Position numbers and translations under genes: made by a program
Part shown: one piece after another, positions 1 to 7,096 of the stretch
Numbering within the stretch: position 1 is the first letter of the stretch
How the letters are laid out: each line of letters starts with the position of its first letter
Source: Bacteroidales bacterium UBA6366
GTDB taxonomy: Bacteria > Bacteroidota > Bacteroidia > Bacteroidales > UBA932
Length of the DNA stretch: 28,865 nucleotides
Reading direction: 5' to 3'
Assembly: GCA_002438845.1 (NCBI GenBank)
Contig: DJRG01000091.1
Location: forward strand, 1 to 28,865
Notes under the pieces: model-generated
What the model was told of the DNA's origin: nothing
The model's database searches: none
Seen by the model: only the letters and a program-made list of their open reading frames with translations

Positions 1-773
1 GAATCGCCGGAATCCTCAACCAAAGCGGTTCCCAGATCATATTCCCGTTCATCTACGGAGAAGGCTCTTCGGTGCCGCTTGGCATCTACGGAGCCAGCAT
101 CAAGATCGCGATGATCATGGCGATGATAACTCAAGCCTTCCGCTACGCCTACGAGCCGTTCGTGTTCGGCAGCGCGGCTGACAAGAACAGCAAGGAGATG
201 TACGCCAAGGCGATGAAGTACTTCATAATATTCACTCTCCTCGCGTTCCTCTGCGTCATAGGGTACATGAATATCCTGAAGTACATCATCGGCCGCAGCT
301 ACTGGGAAGGCCTGAAGGTCGTGCCGATCGTGATGGCCGCCGAGATCATGATGGGAATCTATTTCAACCTCTCTTTCTGGTACAAGCTTACAGACCAGAC
401 ACTTTGGGGCGCGTTGTTCTCCGGAATCGGATGCCTTGTCCTCTTTGGCGTGAACATCCTGTTCATTCCTAAGTTCAGCTACATGGCGTGCGCCTGGGCC
501 GGATTCGCCGGCTACGGAGTGGCGATGGTGTTGTCCTACATCATCGGCCAGAAGAAGTACCCGATCAAGTACCCGCTAAAGGACATCGCGCTGTACGTTG
601 GCCTTGCGCTGATCCTATTCTTAGGAATGACCTGTGCCAACTCACATCTCGGGACATGGACCGCCATCGCGCTCAACACCGTCTTGATCCTCGTCTTCTG
701 CGCAGTAATCATCAAGCGCGACTTTCCGCTCTCTTCCCTTCCAGTTGTCGGGAAATATTTCCGGAAAAGGTAA
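1..773 (+). CDS. Polysaccharide/oligosaccharide flippase (Wzx-like), 3' part
   Basis: The reading frame is open from the left edge (first full codon at base 3) to the TAA at 771-773, so the 5' part lies outside the window. About 256 residues are visible. They contain several hydrophobic helices with interspersed lysines, and the RYAYEPFVFGSA stretch near residues 45-55 is typical of Bacteroidota lipopolysaccharide biosynthesis flippases of the MOP superfamily. Such proteins move undecaprenyl-linked oligosaccharide units across the inner membrane. The visible part fits the C-terminal half of a roughly 480-residue, 12-14 helix protein. The GTG at 72 is internal and not the start. The gene ends in the basic tail YFRKR, and a dispersed repeat starts 12 bases after the stop. 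A more general MATE-like exporter is possible but less likely. Confidence 0.75.
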   Translation, partial: IAGILNQSGSQIIFPFIYGEGSSVPLGIYGASIKIAMIMAMITQAFRYAYEPFVFGSAADKNSKEMYAKAMKYFIIFTLLAFLCVIGYMNILKYIIGRSYWEGLKVVPIVMAAEIMMGIYFNLSFWYKLTDQTLWGALFSGIGCLVLFGVNILFIPKFSYMACAWAGFAGYGVAMVLSYIIGQKKYPIKYPLKDIALYVGLALILFLGMTCANSHLGTWTAIALNTVLILVFCAVIIKRDFPLSSLPVVGKYFRKR

Positions 774-784
774 TCATTGATAGT

Positions 785-858
785 GGTCACTTCGGTGCTT
801 CGGCACTTCGACAGGCTCAGCAATCGAAAGGCTCAGTGCTTCGACAGGCTCAGTGACC
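785..858. repeat. Dispersed TTCGACAGGCTCA repeat, copy 1
   Basis: This 74-bp intergenic block sits between the convergent ends of the flippase and MATE genes. It begins with GGTCACTTCG and ends with CTCAGTGACC, so its ends are inverted. Inside are two exact copies of the core TTCGACAGGCTCA and one decayed copy (ATCGAAAGGCTCA). The same core recurs at 20808-20975 and 25563-25651. The symmetric flanks mean it could form a hairpin in RNA and may act as a terminator for the converging genes, but there is no clear T-run. Short reading frames across it are repeat artefacts. Confidence 0.8.
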
Positions 859-899
859 GGCTATTGAACTCACCGCAGCCAAGCCGGGTTGAGGAAACG

Positions 900-2249
900 C
901 TATTTAATCGGGGCAAGGACGGATTTACGATAACAAAGGGTTTGGTAGAGGGAGCGGTAGATGAGGTGGGAGTAATAGGCGGCGAAGAGGAGGTGGGCGG
1001 CGGCAAAGCCGGTGGGGTGGAACAGGAATATTCCTGAAAACCAAATCACTAAGAAGGCGATGACGCAGCCGAGGTTGGAGTCGCGCATGGCTTTGGTGGC
1101 GGTGGCGCCAGTGTAGATTCCGTCCCAGGTGAAGGCCGGGCAGCCGACCAAAGGGATCATGATGAGCCACGGCATGAATGCTCTGGCAGCCTCTACGACG
1201 GAGGAATCCGAAGTCATAAGCCTAAGCATCGGCACACCGGTCAGGAAATATATACCTATGAACAGCACTCCGATGCCCATGCTCCAGGCAAATGTGTACT
1301 TTACGGTCTTTCTGACCTGATCGACCTGCCGCGCACCGACATATTTCCCGGTCAACGCCTCCCCTGCGAAAGCGAAACCGTCTGTGAAGTAGGAGAAGAT
1401 CAGCAGGAGTTTCAGCATGATCGAGCATGCGGCCAGAAGGGTGTCTCCGAAACGGGCGGAGATCGCGGTGAAGGCCAGATAGATGATGTTCAGGCAGATG
1501 GACCTAATGAAAAGATCGCGGTTCACAGAAAAGAAATGGGCCATCTTTCCTCCACGGAACGCTTCCTTGAAATCAAGCACTGACGCTCCTCCGATGATAT
1601 TCCTGAACTTCAGAGCGACTCTGGAGGAAGCGAAAATGAGTCCTGAATATTGTGCCACGACTGTACCTAAGGCTATTCCTTTGAAGCCGAAGCCATTGAA
1701 TCCGGTTCCGGGAATCCCGAAAGTGAGCAGGAGGCTGAACAGGACGTTGCCACCATTTACCACCACGTCGGTAAGCATCGAGGAGAATGTGTCCTGCATG
1801 CCGATGAACCAGCCTCGGAATGTCATCAGACTGAGGGTCGCCGGAGCGGCCCAGATGCGGATGTAGAAATATTCAAGGGCAAGCGAGCGGACTTCTTCCG
1901 AGCAACCGACAAAAAGGAAGATCAGCTTTTGGAACGGCCATTGGATCAGGATCAGGGCAAAGGCAATGATAAGCGCCAGTCCGACACCACGGGTCAGATT
2001 GGCGGCGCAGTCTTTCCAGTCCTTTCGCCCGTAGGCTTGGGCGGTCATGCCACCGGCTCCGGCGCGCAGGAAGCCGAAATTCCAGTATAGAAGGTCGAAC
2101 ATCAGAGTGCCGACCGAGATGCCTCCAATCAGGGCGGCAGCCGAGGCGTTCAGATGCCCGGCCACGGCTATGTCCACCATCCCGACCAGCGGTACGGTCA
2201 GGTTGGCGAGTATGCTCGGCAGAGCCAGCCGGAGCATTTCCTTGTTCAT
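900..2249 (-). CDS. MATE family efflux transporter (DinF/NorM-like)
   Basis: This is an inner-membrane multidrug or toxin exporter driven by an Na+ or H+ gradient, about 449 residues, the usual MATE length with 12 helices. The N terminus MNKEMLRLALPSILANLTVP and the following GMVDIAVAGHL are the classic first-helix signature of Bacteroidota DinF-like proteins. A second pseudo-symmetric half starts near the middle of the protein. In-frame ATGs exist at 2321, 2258 and 2249. I chose 2249 because the family begins there and because a TACCTTTG promoter box on the minus strand (2270-2263) would place transcription start near 2257, inside the longer versions. The gene is divergent from the aldehyde dehydrogenase and convergent with the flippase. 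The substrate cannot be told from sequence. Confidence 0.88.
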   Translation of the reverse strand: MNKEMLRLALPSILANLTVPLVGMVDIAVAGHLNASAAALIGGISVGTLMFDLLYWNFGFLRAGAGGMTAQAYGRKDWKDCAANLTRGVGLALIIAFALILIQWPFQKLIFLFVGCSEEVRSLALEYFYIRIWAAPATLSLMTFRGWFIGMQDTFSSMLTDVVVNGGNVLFSLLLTFGIPGTGFNGFGFKGIALGTVVAQYSGLIFASSRVALKFRNIIGGASVLDFKEAFRGGKMAHFFSVNRDLFIRSICLNIIYLAFTAISARFGDTLLAACSIMLKLLLIFSYFTDGFAFAGEALTGKYVGARQVDQVRKTVKYTFAWSMGIGVLFIGIYFLTGVPMLRLMTSDSSVVEAARAFMPWLIMIPLVGCPAFTWDGIYTGATATKAMRDSNLGCVIAFLVIWFSGIFLFHPTGFAAAHLLFAAYYSHLIYRSLYQTLCYRKSVLAPIK

Positions 2250-2262
2250 CGCATCCATACGG

Positions 2263-2270
2263 CAAAGGTA
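2263..2270 (-). promoter_or_regulatory. -7 promoter box of the MATE gene
   Basis: TACCTTTG on the minus strand matches the Bacteroidota -7 consensus TAnnTTTG. No clear TTG was found about 20 bp upstream. The box lies only 13 bp before the preferred ATG at 2249, implying a very short leader, or a leaderless message if the ATG at 2258 is used. Confidence 0.5.
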
Positions 2271-2332
2271 GTGATAATGTGGAAATATTCGGAAACAGAG
2301 GATGTGAGTTCTGAATATCAAGAGTAATTCAC

Positions 2333-2340
2333 TACCTTTG
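2333..2340 (+). promoter_or_regulatory. -7 promoter box of the aldehyde dehydrogenase gene
   Basis: TACCTTTG matches TAnnTTTG and lies 23 bp before the ATG at 2364. It is the same octamer as the divergent MATE box, 63 bp away on the other strand. A -33 TTG element is not evident. Confidence 0.5.
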
Positions 2341-2363
2341 AGGCGAGATATTCATAAAGCATC

Positions 2364-3740
2364 ATGATTTTGGAAAACACTTCGATTGAGAGGATAAAGG
2401 AGATAAGGGGGCGGCAGGAACGCTATTTCAGGAGCGGTGCGACCCTCGACGTGAAATGGCGGTTGGAGCGGCTAAAGGCGTTCGAGGCGGCTGTGCGCAA
2501 ATGGGAAAAGCCTCTGTGCGAGGCGCTTTGGACGGACCTTCACAAGTCCTACGAGGAGGCTTACCTGACTGAGGTCAGCATCCTTCTCGGAGAGATACGC
2601 GGTCATATTCATAACATCCGGAAATGGAGCAGGCCGCAGAGGGTTCCCACCCCGCTGAAGATGTTCCCGTCACGGAGCAGGATCATCAGCGAGCCGCTCG
2701 GCACCGCGCTGATCGTCTCGCCGTGGAACTACCCGGTACAACTGCTTCTCACTCCGCTCGTTGGAGCCATCTCTTCCGGCTGCACAGCGGTTCTGAAGCC
2801 ATCGCCTTACGTCCCGAACGTCTCAAAAGTCACCCAACAGATGATCGAGGACACTTTCAGTAATGAATATGTCGCTGTGGTCCAAGGGGACCGCAATGTC
2901 AATTCGGCCCTGCTGGAGGAACGCTGGGATCTCATATTCTTCACTGGCAGCCCAGCGCTCGGAAGGATCGTGATGGAAGCAGCCGCCAAGAACCTCACGC
3001 CGGTCGTGCTGGAACTCGGTGGAAAGAGTCCGTGCATCGTGGACAAGGACGCGGACATCAAGGTGGCGGCAAAGCGTATCGCCTGGGGGAAAAGCCTCAA
3101 CGCGGGGCAGACCTGCATCGCACCGGACTACCTCATGCTTCACGAAGACATCAAGGACGAGTTCATTAAAGAACTGAAAATCAACTTCAAGACTCTTCTC
3201 GGAGAAAATCCGCAGGAGACTGAGCACTTTGTCAGAATCGTGAACGACAAGGCTTTCGAGAGACTACAAGGCTACCTAAAGGACGGACAAATCGCTTTCG
3301 GTGGACGCACGGACCGCAGTGACAGGTACTTCGAGCCGACGGTTCTGGATGGTGTCTCCCCTGACTCGCCCGTGATGCGTGAGGAGATATTCGGTCCGAT
3401 CTTCCCGGTGCAGACCTTCAAAGACATCGATGAGGTAATCTCATTCGTCACGTCAAGGGAGAAGCCTCTCGCCCTTTACTATTTCGGAAGTCAAGGCGAT
3501 CAAGTCCTAAAGCACACATCCTCCGGCGGAGCCTGCATCAACGACACGATAATGCACATCGCCAACGAGAACATTCCGTTCGGTGGAGTCGGGAACTCAG
3601 GGCTTGGCAGCTATCACAGCAAACGAAGTTTCGGCGCATTCACGCACTACCGTTCCGTGGTATCGACACCTACGTGGCTCGACCTCCCGTTCAGGTACAT
3701 GCCGTACAAGTTTTTCAAGGTTGTTAAACGACTGCTTTAA
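2364..3740 (+). CDS. NAD(P)-dependent aldehyde dehydrogenase, class 3-like
   Basis: This cytosolic enzyme oxidises an aldehyde to a carboxylic acid with NAD(P)+. All core residues are present: SPWNYP with Asn122, LELGGKSP with general base Glu217, NAGQTC with nucleophile Cys251, and EEIFGPIFPV in the C-terminal half. The short 458-residue length, without the extra N-terminal segment of 490-500 residue families, and the C-terminal FGGVGNSGLGSYHSKRSF signature point to the ALDH3/fatty aldehyde dehydrogenase group. The basic, partly hydrophobic tail (YKFFKVVKRLL) might associate with membrane. Physiological substrate is unknown; medium- or long-chain aldehydes are a guess from the class. The stop codon lies inside a short hairpin (3733-3752). 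Confidence 0.92.
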   Translation: MILENTSIERIKEIRGRQERYFRSGATLDVKWRLERLKAFEAAVRKWEKPLCEALWTDLHKSYEEAYLTEVSILLGEIRGHIHNIRKWSRPQRVPTPLKMFPSRSRIISEPLGTALIVSPWNYPVQLLLTPLVGAISSGCTAVLKPSPYVPNVSKVTQQMIEDTFSNEYVAVVQGDRNVNSALLEERWDLIFFTGSPALGRIVMEAAAKNLTPVVLELGGKSPCIVDKDADIKVAAKRIAWGKSLNAGQTCIAPDYLMLHEDIKDEFIKELKINFKTLLGENPQETEHFVRIVNDKAFERLQGYLKDGQIAFGGRTDRSDRYFEPTVLDGVSPDSPVMREEIFGPIFPVQTFKDIDEVISFVTSREKPLALYYFGSQGDQVLKHTSSGGACINDTIMHIANENIPFGGVGNSGLGSYHSKRSFGAFTHYRSVVSTPTWLDLPFRYMPYKFFKVVKRLL

Positions 3741-3752
3741 ACCATTAAAGCA
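3733..3752 (+). terminator. Hairpin over the aldehyde dehydrogenase stop codon
   Basis: TGCTTTAA and TTAAAGCA form a perfect 8-bp stem around the loop ACCA. The stem includes the TAA stop at 3738-3740. It is AT-rich and not followed by a clear T-run, so it may be a weak terminator or an RNA-stability element rather than a strong stop. Confidence 0.35.
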
Positions 3753-3802
3753 ATATCTTGTCAAATGAAGAATAAGAATTTCATAAGACTAATATTGCTC
3801 TC

Positions 3803-4546
3803 ATGAACAGAACATCTGAATATACCCTTACGGTCGTGGTTCCGGTCTTCAATGAGGAGGACAACATCCACAATCTGGAAAAGGCTCTGTCTGAGTTCAT
3901 TCCGCATAGCAAAGTTCCTACTTGCGCACTTTTTGTGGACGATGGTTCAAAGGATGGCAGCCTCAAACTGATCCAAGAGGTCTGCGCACACAACAAGGAC
4001 ATCTTCTACATCAGTTTCAAGAAAAACGCCGGCCTCAGCGCTGCCATAAAGGCTGGATTTGACTATGCTTTCTCTGAATATGTCGGCTACATGGACGCTG
4101 ACCTTCAAACCACTCCGGAAGACTTCAACCTCCTGCTGGACGGAATGAAGGACCACACTCTGATGACCGGCTATAGGGCGAACCGCAAGGACACAGCGTT
4201 CAAGCGGATCCAATCAAAGATAGCCAATGGATTCAGGAATATGATGACCCACGATGGGGCTAAAGACACAGGCTGTCCTCTCAAAATCATCCGCACGGAA
4301 GCAGCAAAGAGGGTTCCGATGTTTAAAGGCATGCACAGATTTCTGCCGGCCCTGATTCTGCTTCAGGAAGGCGGCAGTTTCGGTCAGGTGCCCGTGAGGC
4401 ATTTTCCTCGCATGGCCGGGACATCTAAATTCCATCTCTGGAACAGGCTTTGGGGACCGTTCGCGGACTGCTTCGCCTACCGATGGATGAAGCCACGATA
4501 CATCAATTATTCAGTCGGCAAAAGCAATGTCGACGAACGGAATTAA
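3803..4546 (+). CDS. Family 2 glycosyltransferase (polyprenyl-phosphate sugar synthase type)
   Basis: A GT-A fold enzyme of 247 residues expected to transfer a sugar from a nucleotide donor to a polyprenyl phosphate at the inner face of the membrane. The N terminus has VVVPVFNEEDN (11-21), the nucleotide-binding FVDDGSKDGS (44-53), the metal-binding MDAD (97-100) with LQTTPED, and TGCPLKIIR and RHFPRMAGTSKF typical of DPM1/ArnC-like enzymes. It lacks the two C-terminal membrane helices of ArnC. Its end overlaps the next gene by 20 bases and that gene overlaps the GT39 gene by 11, so the three are probably translated together. I infer that it makes the lipid-linked sugar used by the GT39 enzyme. 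The sugar is unknown. Confidence 0.88.
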   Translation: MNRTSEYTLTVVVPVFNEEDNIHNLEKALSEFIPHSKVPTCALFVDDGSKDGSLKLIQEVCAHNKDIFYISFKKNAGLSAAIKAGFDYAFSEYVGYMDADLQTTPEDFNLLLDGMKDHTLMTGYRANRKDTAFKRIQSKIANGFRNMMTHDGAKDTGCPLKIIRTEAAKRVPMFKGMHRFLPALILLQEGGSFGQVPVRHFPRMAGTSKFHLWNRLWGPFADCFAYRWMKPRYINYSVGKSNVDERN

Positions 4547-5207
4547 CTTCAGGAATATGTTTGAAAACATTCCCACCTGGCTTACACTCACTCTTGGATT
4601 CTCGGCCCAGGCATTCTTCGGACTGAGAACCGCCCTCCAATGGCTGAAATCCGAGATGGCGCACAAGTCTGTCTCACCGGTATCCTACTGGATATTCAGT
4701 GTGGTCGGGGCGTGCCTGATGTTCATCTATGGAGTTCTGAGGAATGACTTTTCCATCATCCTCGGTCAGTTCATTGCCTATTTCATCTATCTTTGGAACC
4801 TGTACGCCAACGGGATATGGAATAGGATGAAGACTTTGACTAAGATTCTGCTGCCGGCGCTTCCGTTTGTCGCTGCGCTACTCCTTCTGAAAGACGCCCA
4901 GGAATATTCACAAAACTTTTTCCGCAACAACGACATTCCACTTTGGCTCGTGGTGTTCGGTTCGACAGGCCAGCTGATGTTTACTCTTCGCTTTATCTAC
5001 CAGTTCATCTACTCGCACCGCAGACACATGTCGGTGCTGCCGGCAGGCTTCTGGCTCATCAGTATTGTCGGATCCGGAATGATCATCATTTATGGTATCA
5101 TCCGTCTTGACCCTGTGCTGATCCTCGGTCAGGTGTTCGGTTTTGTGGTTTACATAAGGAATCTGGTCTTGGGACCAGGCAAAAAAGAAGCTTCAGATGC
5201 GAAATAA
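4527..5207 (+). CDS. Tandem LAB_N-domain membrane protein
   Basis: A 226-residue integral membrane protein made of two copies of the lipid-A-disaccharide-synthase N-terminal (LAB_N) domain. Repeat 1 spans about 18-93 and repeat 2 about 140-213. Both carry the same landmarks: an early Gln (28/149), Arg (34/155), a Trp in F/YW (55/176), YGxxRxD (68-74 and 189-195), and LGQ (79-81 and 200-202). It has no LpxB catalytic part, so it is not a lipid A disaccharide synthase despite frequent naming. Three helices per copy in a 3+3 layout resemble the PQ-loop/SWEET arrangement, to which I recall LAB_N being distantly related. A role as flippase or scaffold for a lipid-linked sugar is inferred. An alternative start is the ATG at 4557, ten codons in. 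Confidence 0.85.
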   Translation: MSTNGINFRNMFENIPTWLTLTLGFSAQAFFGLRTALQWLKSEMAHKSVSPVSYWIFSVVGACLMFIYGVLRNDFSIILGQFIAYFIYLWNLYANGIWNRMKTLTKILLPALPFVAALLLLKDAQEYSQNFFRNNDIPLWLVVFGSTGQLMFTLRFIYQFIYSHRRHMSVLPAGFWLISIVGSGMIIIYGIIRLDPVLILGQVFGFVVYIRNLVLGPGKKEASDAK

Positions 5208-6915
5208 CAGTCTTAAAGTAGGTAAAGGTAACATATTCACCCGCCACCCATTGATGGCGGTTTTCGCTTTCACATTCATCTGCCTTTTTCCTATGATGAT
5301 GACGAGGGATTTCACTCCTTCCAACGAGTTGAGATACCTCAGCATAGCGGACGAGGCCATCGCGGACGGGCACATATTCGCATTTTATAACCACGGTCTG
5401 GCCTATGCCGACAAACCACCACTCTATTTTTGGATTGTGATGCTGTGCAAGATCCTGTTCGGCCACCATAGCTGCCTCGCGCTTTCGATGTTCTCGCTGA
5501 TTCCGGCGTTCGGCATCGTCGGGATTATGGACAAATGGGTGATGAAAGGCAAGCCGGTGATGGACAGGATGGCGCTGGCCGGAATGACACTGACGTGCGT
5601 TATGTTCCTCGGAACCATGATCGTGCTGAGGATGGACATGCTGATGTGCCTGTTCATCGTGCTGGCTCTCTGGACGTTCTACAGGATGTACACCGGAGAA
5701 GGCACCCGGAAATCCGATTCCGTGATGCTTCCCGTGTGGATATTCCTCGCGCTATTCACCAAGGGGCCTGTAGGACTTCTGATGCCTCCGCTGGCAATAG
5801 CGGTGTTCCTCGCCGTGAAACGGGACTGGAAAGGATTCGGCAAGTATCTGGGGCTCAAGACCTGGGGCATAATCGCAGGTCTTGCCGCCATTTGGCTAAC
5901 CTGTGTGTGGTTCGAGGGCGGCTCTGAGTACATCGACAATCTGTTAGTCAAACAGACAGTCGGACGGGCGGTCAACGCCTTCACCCATGCCAAGCCATTC
6001 TGGTTCTATCTCGTGACTATTGTCTGGTGTCTGGCACCGTACTGTCTGCTGCTGGTCGGAAGTTTTGTCGCTTCACTGATGCCTACAAAAAGAGTCAACC
6101 TTTCGCACAACACGAATGTGACCGAGGGAGCAAAGGCAGACATTGGCACGCGTGCCAAGGAATATGCGCCCGCGCGTTCCGACTTGGAGGTTTTATTTCT
6201 CTGCACGATCATCGCCACTATAGCGATGCTGTCCTCATTCAGTTCCAAACTCCCGATCTACCTTGTGCCGGCCCTCCCGTTCTGCGTCTATCTGTTTCCG
6301 ATTGTGGTTGACCGCATCGGAGAGCGGTGGTGGATGAGATGGTCTGTCGGAATATTCTCAATCATATTCACAATTGTCGGTCTGGCCGCACTGCTTGTTC
6401 TTTTCGGGGCAGTGCACATCCCGGTGGTGGATGACCTTTTGAATGAATATCCTTTCGCCCGCGAGGCACCGGTAATCAACGGCATCATCCTGCTGACATT
6501 GGCAAATGTTCTGGGAATATGCTTCCTCGTCAAACGTAAAGCCTGGAATATTCCCACCCTGCTGCTTGGTGCCAGCCTGTTTCTCGCTGTCTTCTCCGCC
6601 TCAGCCGTCATCAAGGACATCAATCCGTACATCGGCTACGGAGCGATCTGTGCCAAGGTTCCGGAAGGCACTGATGTGGCCACAGTATTTCTCCACAGAC
6701 CTGAGAACATTGACGCCTACATCGGCCGTCAGATCACTGACTACGGAAAGGATCCGGACCGCCTTGCCAAAGACGCACTCGCTTCCGACAAGCCACTGAC
6801 AATCATCACTACAACATCCAGGTTAGAGAACGCTCCTGAGCTCCAGCAACTCTTCAGCCGTGGCACCGTGCTTTATGCGGGTCCTTACTGCCTGACGACG
6901 ATCAAGGCTGAATAA
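5197..6915 (+). CDS. ArnT-like GT39 glycosyltransferase (GT-C, membrane)
   Basis: A 572-residue polytopic membrane protein of the PMT/ArnT family, which moves a sugar from a polyprenyl-phosphate donor to an acceptor such as lipid A on the periplasmic face. The first periplasmic loop carries NELRYLSIADEAI (43-55) and DKPPLYFW (72-79), aligning with DExRY and KPPLYYW of ArnT. The usual catalytic Asp of the first motif is Asn43 here and the adjacent Glu44 is kept. About a dozen hydrophobic segments follow, and a soluble periplasmic C-terminal part starts near residue 480. It starts inside the LAB_N gene. With the GT2 and LAB_N genes it suggests synthesis, flipping and transfer of one sugar to lipid A, O-antigen or protein. 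The acceptor is not determinable here. Confidence 0.87.
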   Translation: MRNNSLKVGKGNIFTRHPLMAVFAFTFICLFPMMMTRDFTPSNELRYLSIADEAIADGHIFAFYNHGLAYADKPPLYFWIVMLCKILFGHHSCLALSMFSLIPAFGIVGIMDKWVMKGKPVMDRMALAGMTLTCVMFLGTMIVLRMDMLMCLFIVLALWTFYRMYTGEGTRKSDSVMLPVWIFLALFTKGPVGLLMPPLAIAVFLAVKRDWKGFGKYLGLKTWGIIAGLAAIWLTCVWFEGGSEYIDNLLVKQTVGRAVNAFTHAKPFWFYLVTIVWCLAPYCLLLVGSFVASLMPTKRVNLSHNTNVTEGAKADIGTRAKEYAPARSDLEVLFLCTIIATIAMLSSFSSKLPIYLVPALPFCVYLFPIVVDRIGERWWMRWSVGIFSIIFTIVGLAALLVLFGAVHIPVVDDLLNEYPFAREAPVINGIILLTLANVLGICFLVKRKAWNIPTLLLGASLFLAVFSASAVIKDINPYIGYGAICAKVPEGTDVATVFLHRPENIDAYIGRQITDYGKDPDRLAKDALASDKPLTIITTTSRLENAPELQQLFSRGTVLYAGPYCLTTIKAE

Positions 6916-6936
6916 TCGTTGGTGAAAGTGTAATTA

Positions 6937-6978
6937 AGTTCAACTGACATTCTGAGAATGTTCAGTAAGCGGCGAACT
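6937..6978. other. Imperfect nested hairpin downstream of the GT39 gene
   Basis: ACATTC-TGA-GAATGT (6947-6961) is a perfect 6-bp stem with a 3-base loop, extended by flanking CTG/CAG and by an outer AGTTC/GAACT pair. There is no T-run, so termination is only a possibility. The rest of 6916-7096 is AT-rich and holds the direct repeats upstream of the Rpn gene. Confidence 0.35.
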
Positions 6979-7007
6979 GTCGCTACTCGTTACATAAAGA
7001 AAAAATA

Positions 7008-7041
7008 TTTCTGTTTCTTTAGACGATTTTTCTGTTTCTTT
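7008..7041 (+). promoter_or_regulatory. Direct repeat upstream of the Rpn-family gene
   Basis: TTTCTGTTTCTTT occurs exactly at 7008-7020 and again at 7029-7041. The copies are 21 bp apart, two helical turns, so a protein could contact both on the same DNA face. A TATTTTG string near 7064-7070 resembles a -7 box with one base missing. The ATG at 7097 follows in AT-rich DNA. Confidence 0.35.
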
Positions 7042-7096
7042 TCATTTTTTACGTTTACTATGCATATTTTGCGATTCAATATTTAAAATTTAAACT

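Noticed and set aside
777..1037. Plus-strand reading frame of 86 codons overlapping the repeat and the MATE 3' end
   Set aside because: It is built from the dispersed repeat and the antisense of the MATE gene and shows no family resemblance.
4527..5207. Lipid-A-disaccharide synthase (LpxB)
   Set aside because: Only the LAB_N membrane domain is present, twice; the LpxB glycosyltransferase domain is absent.
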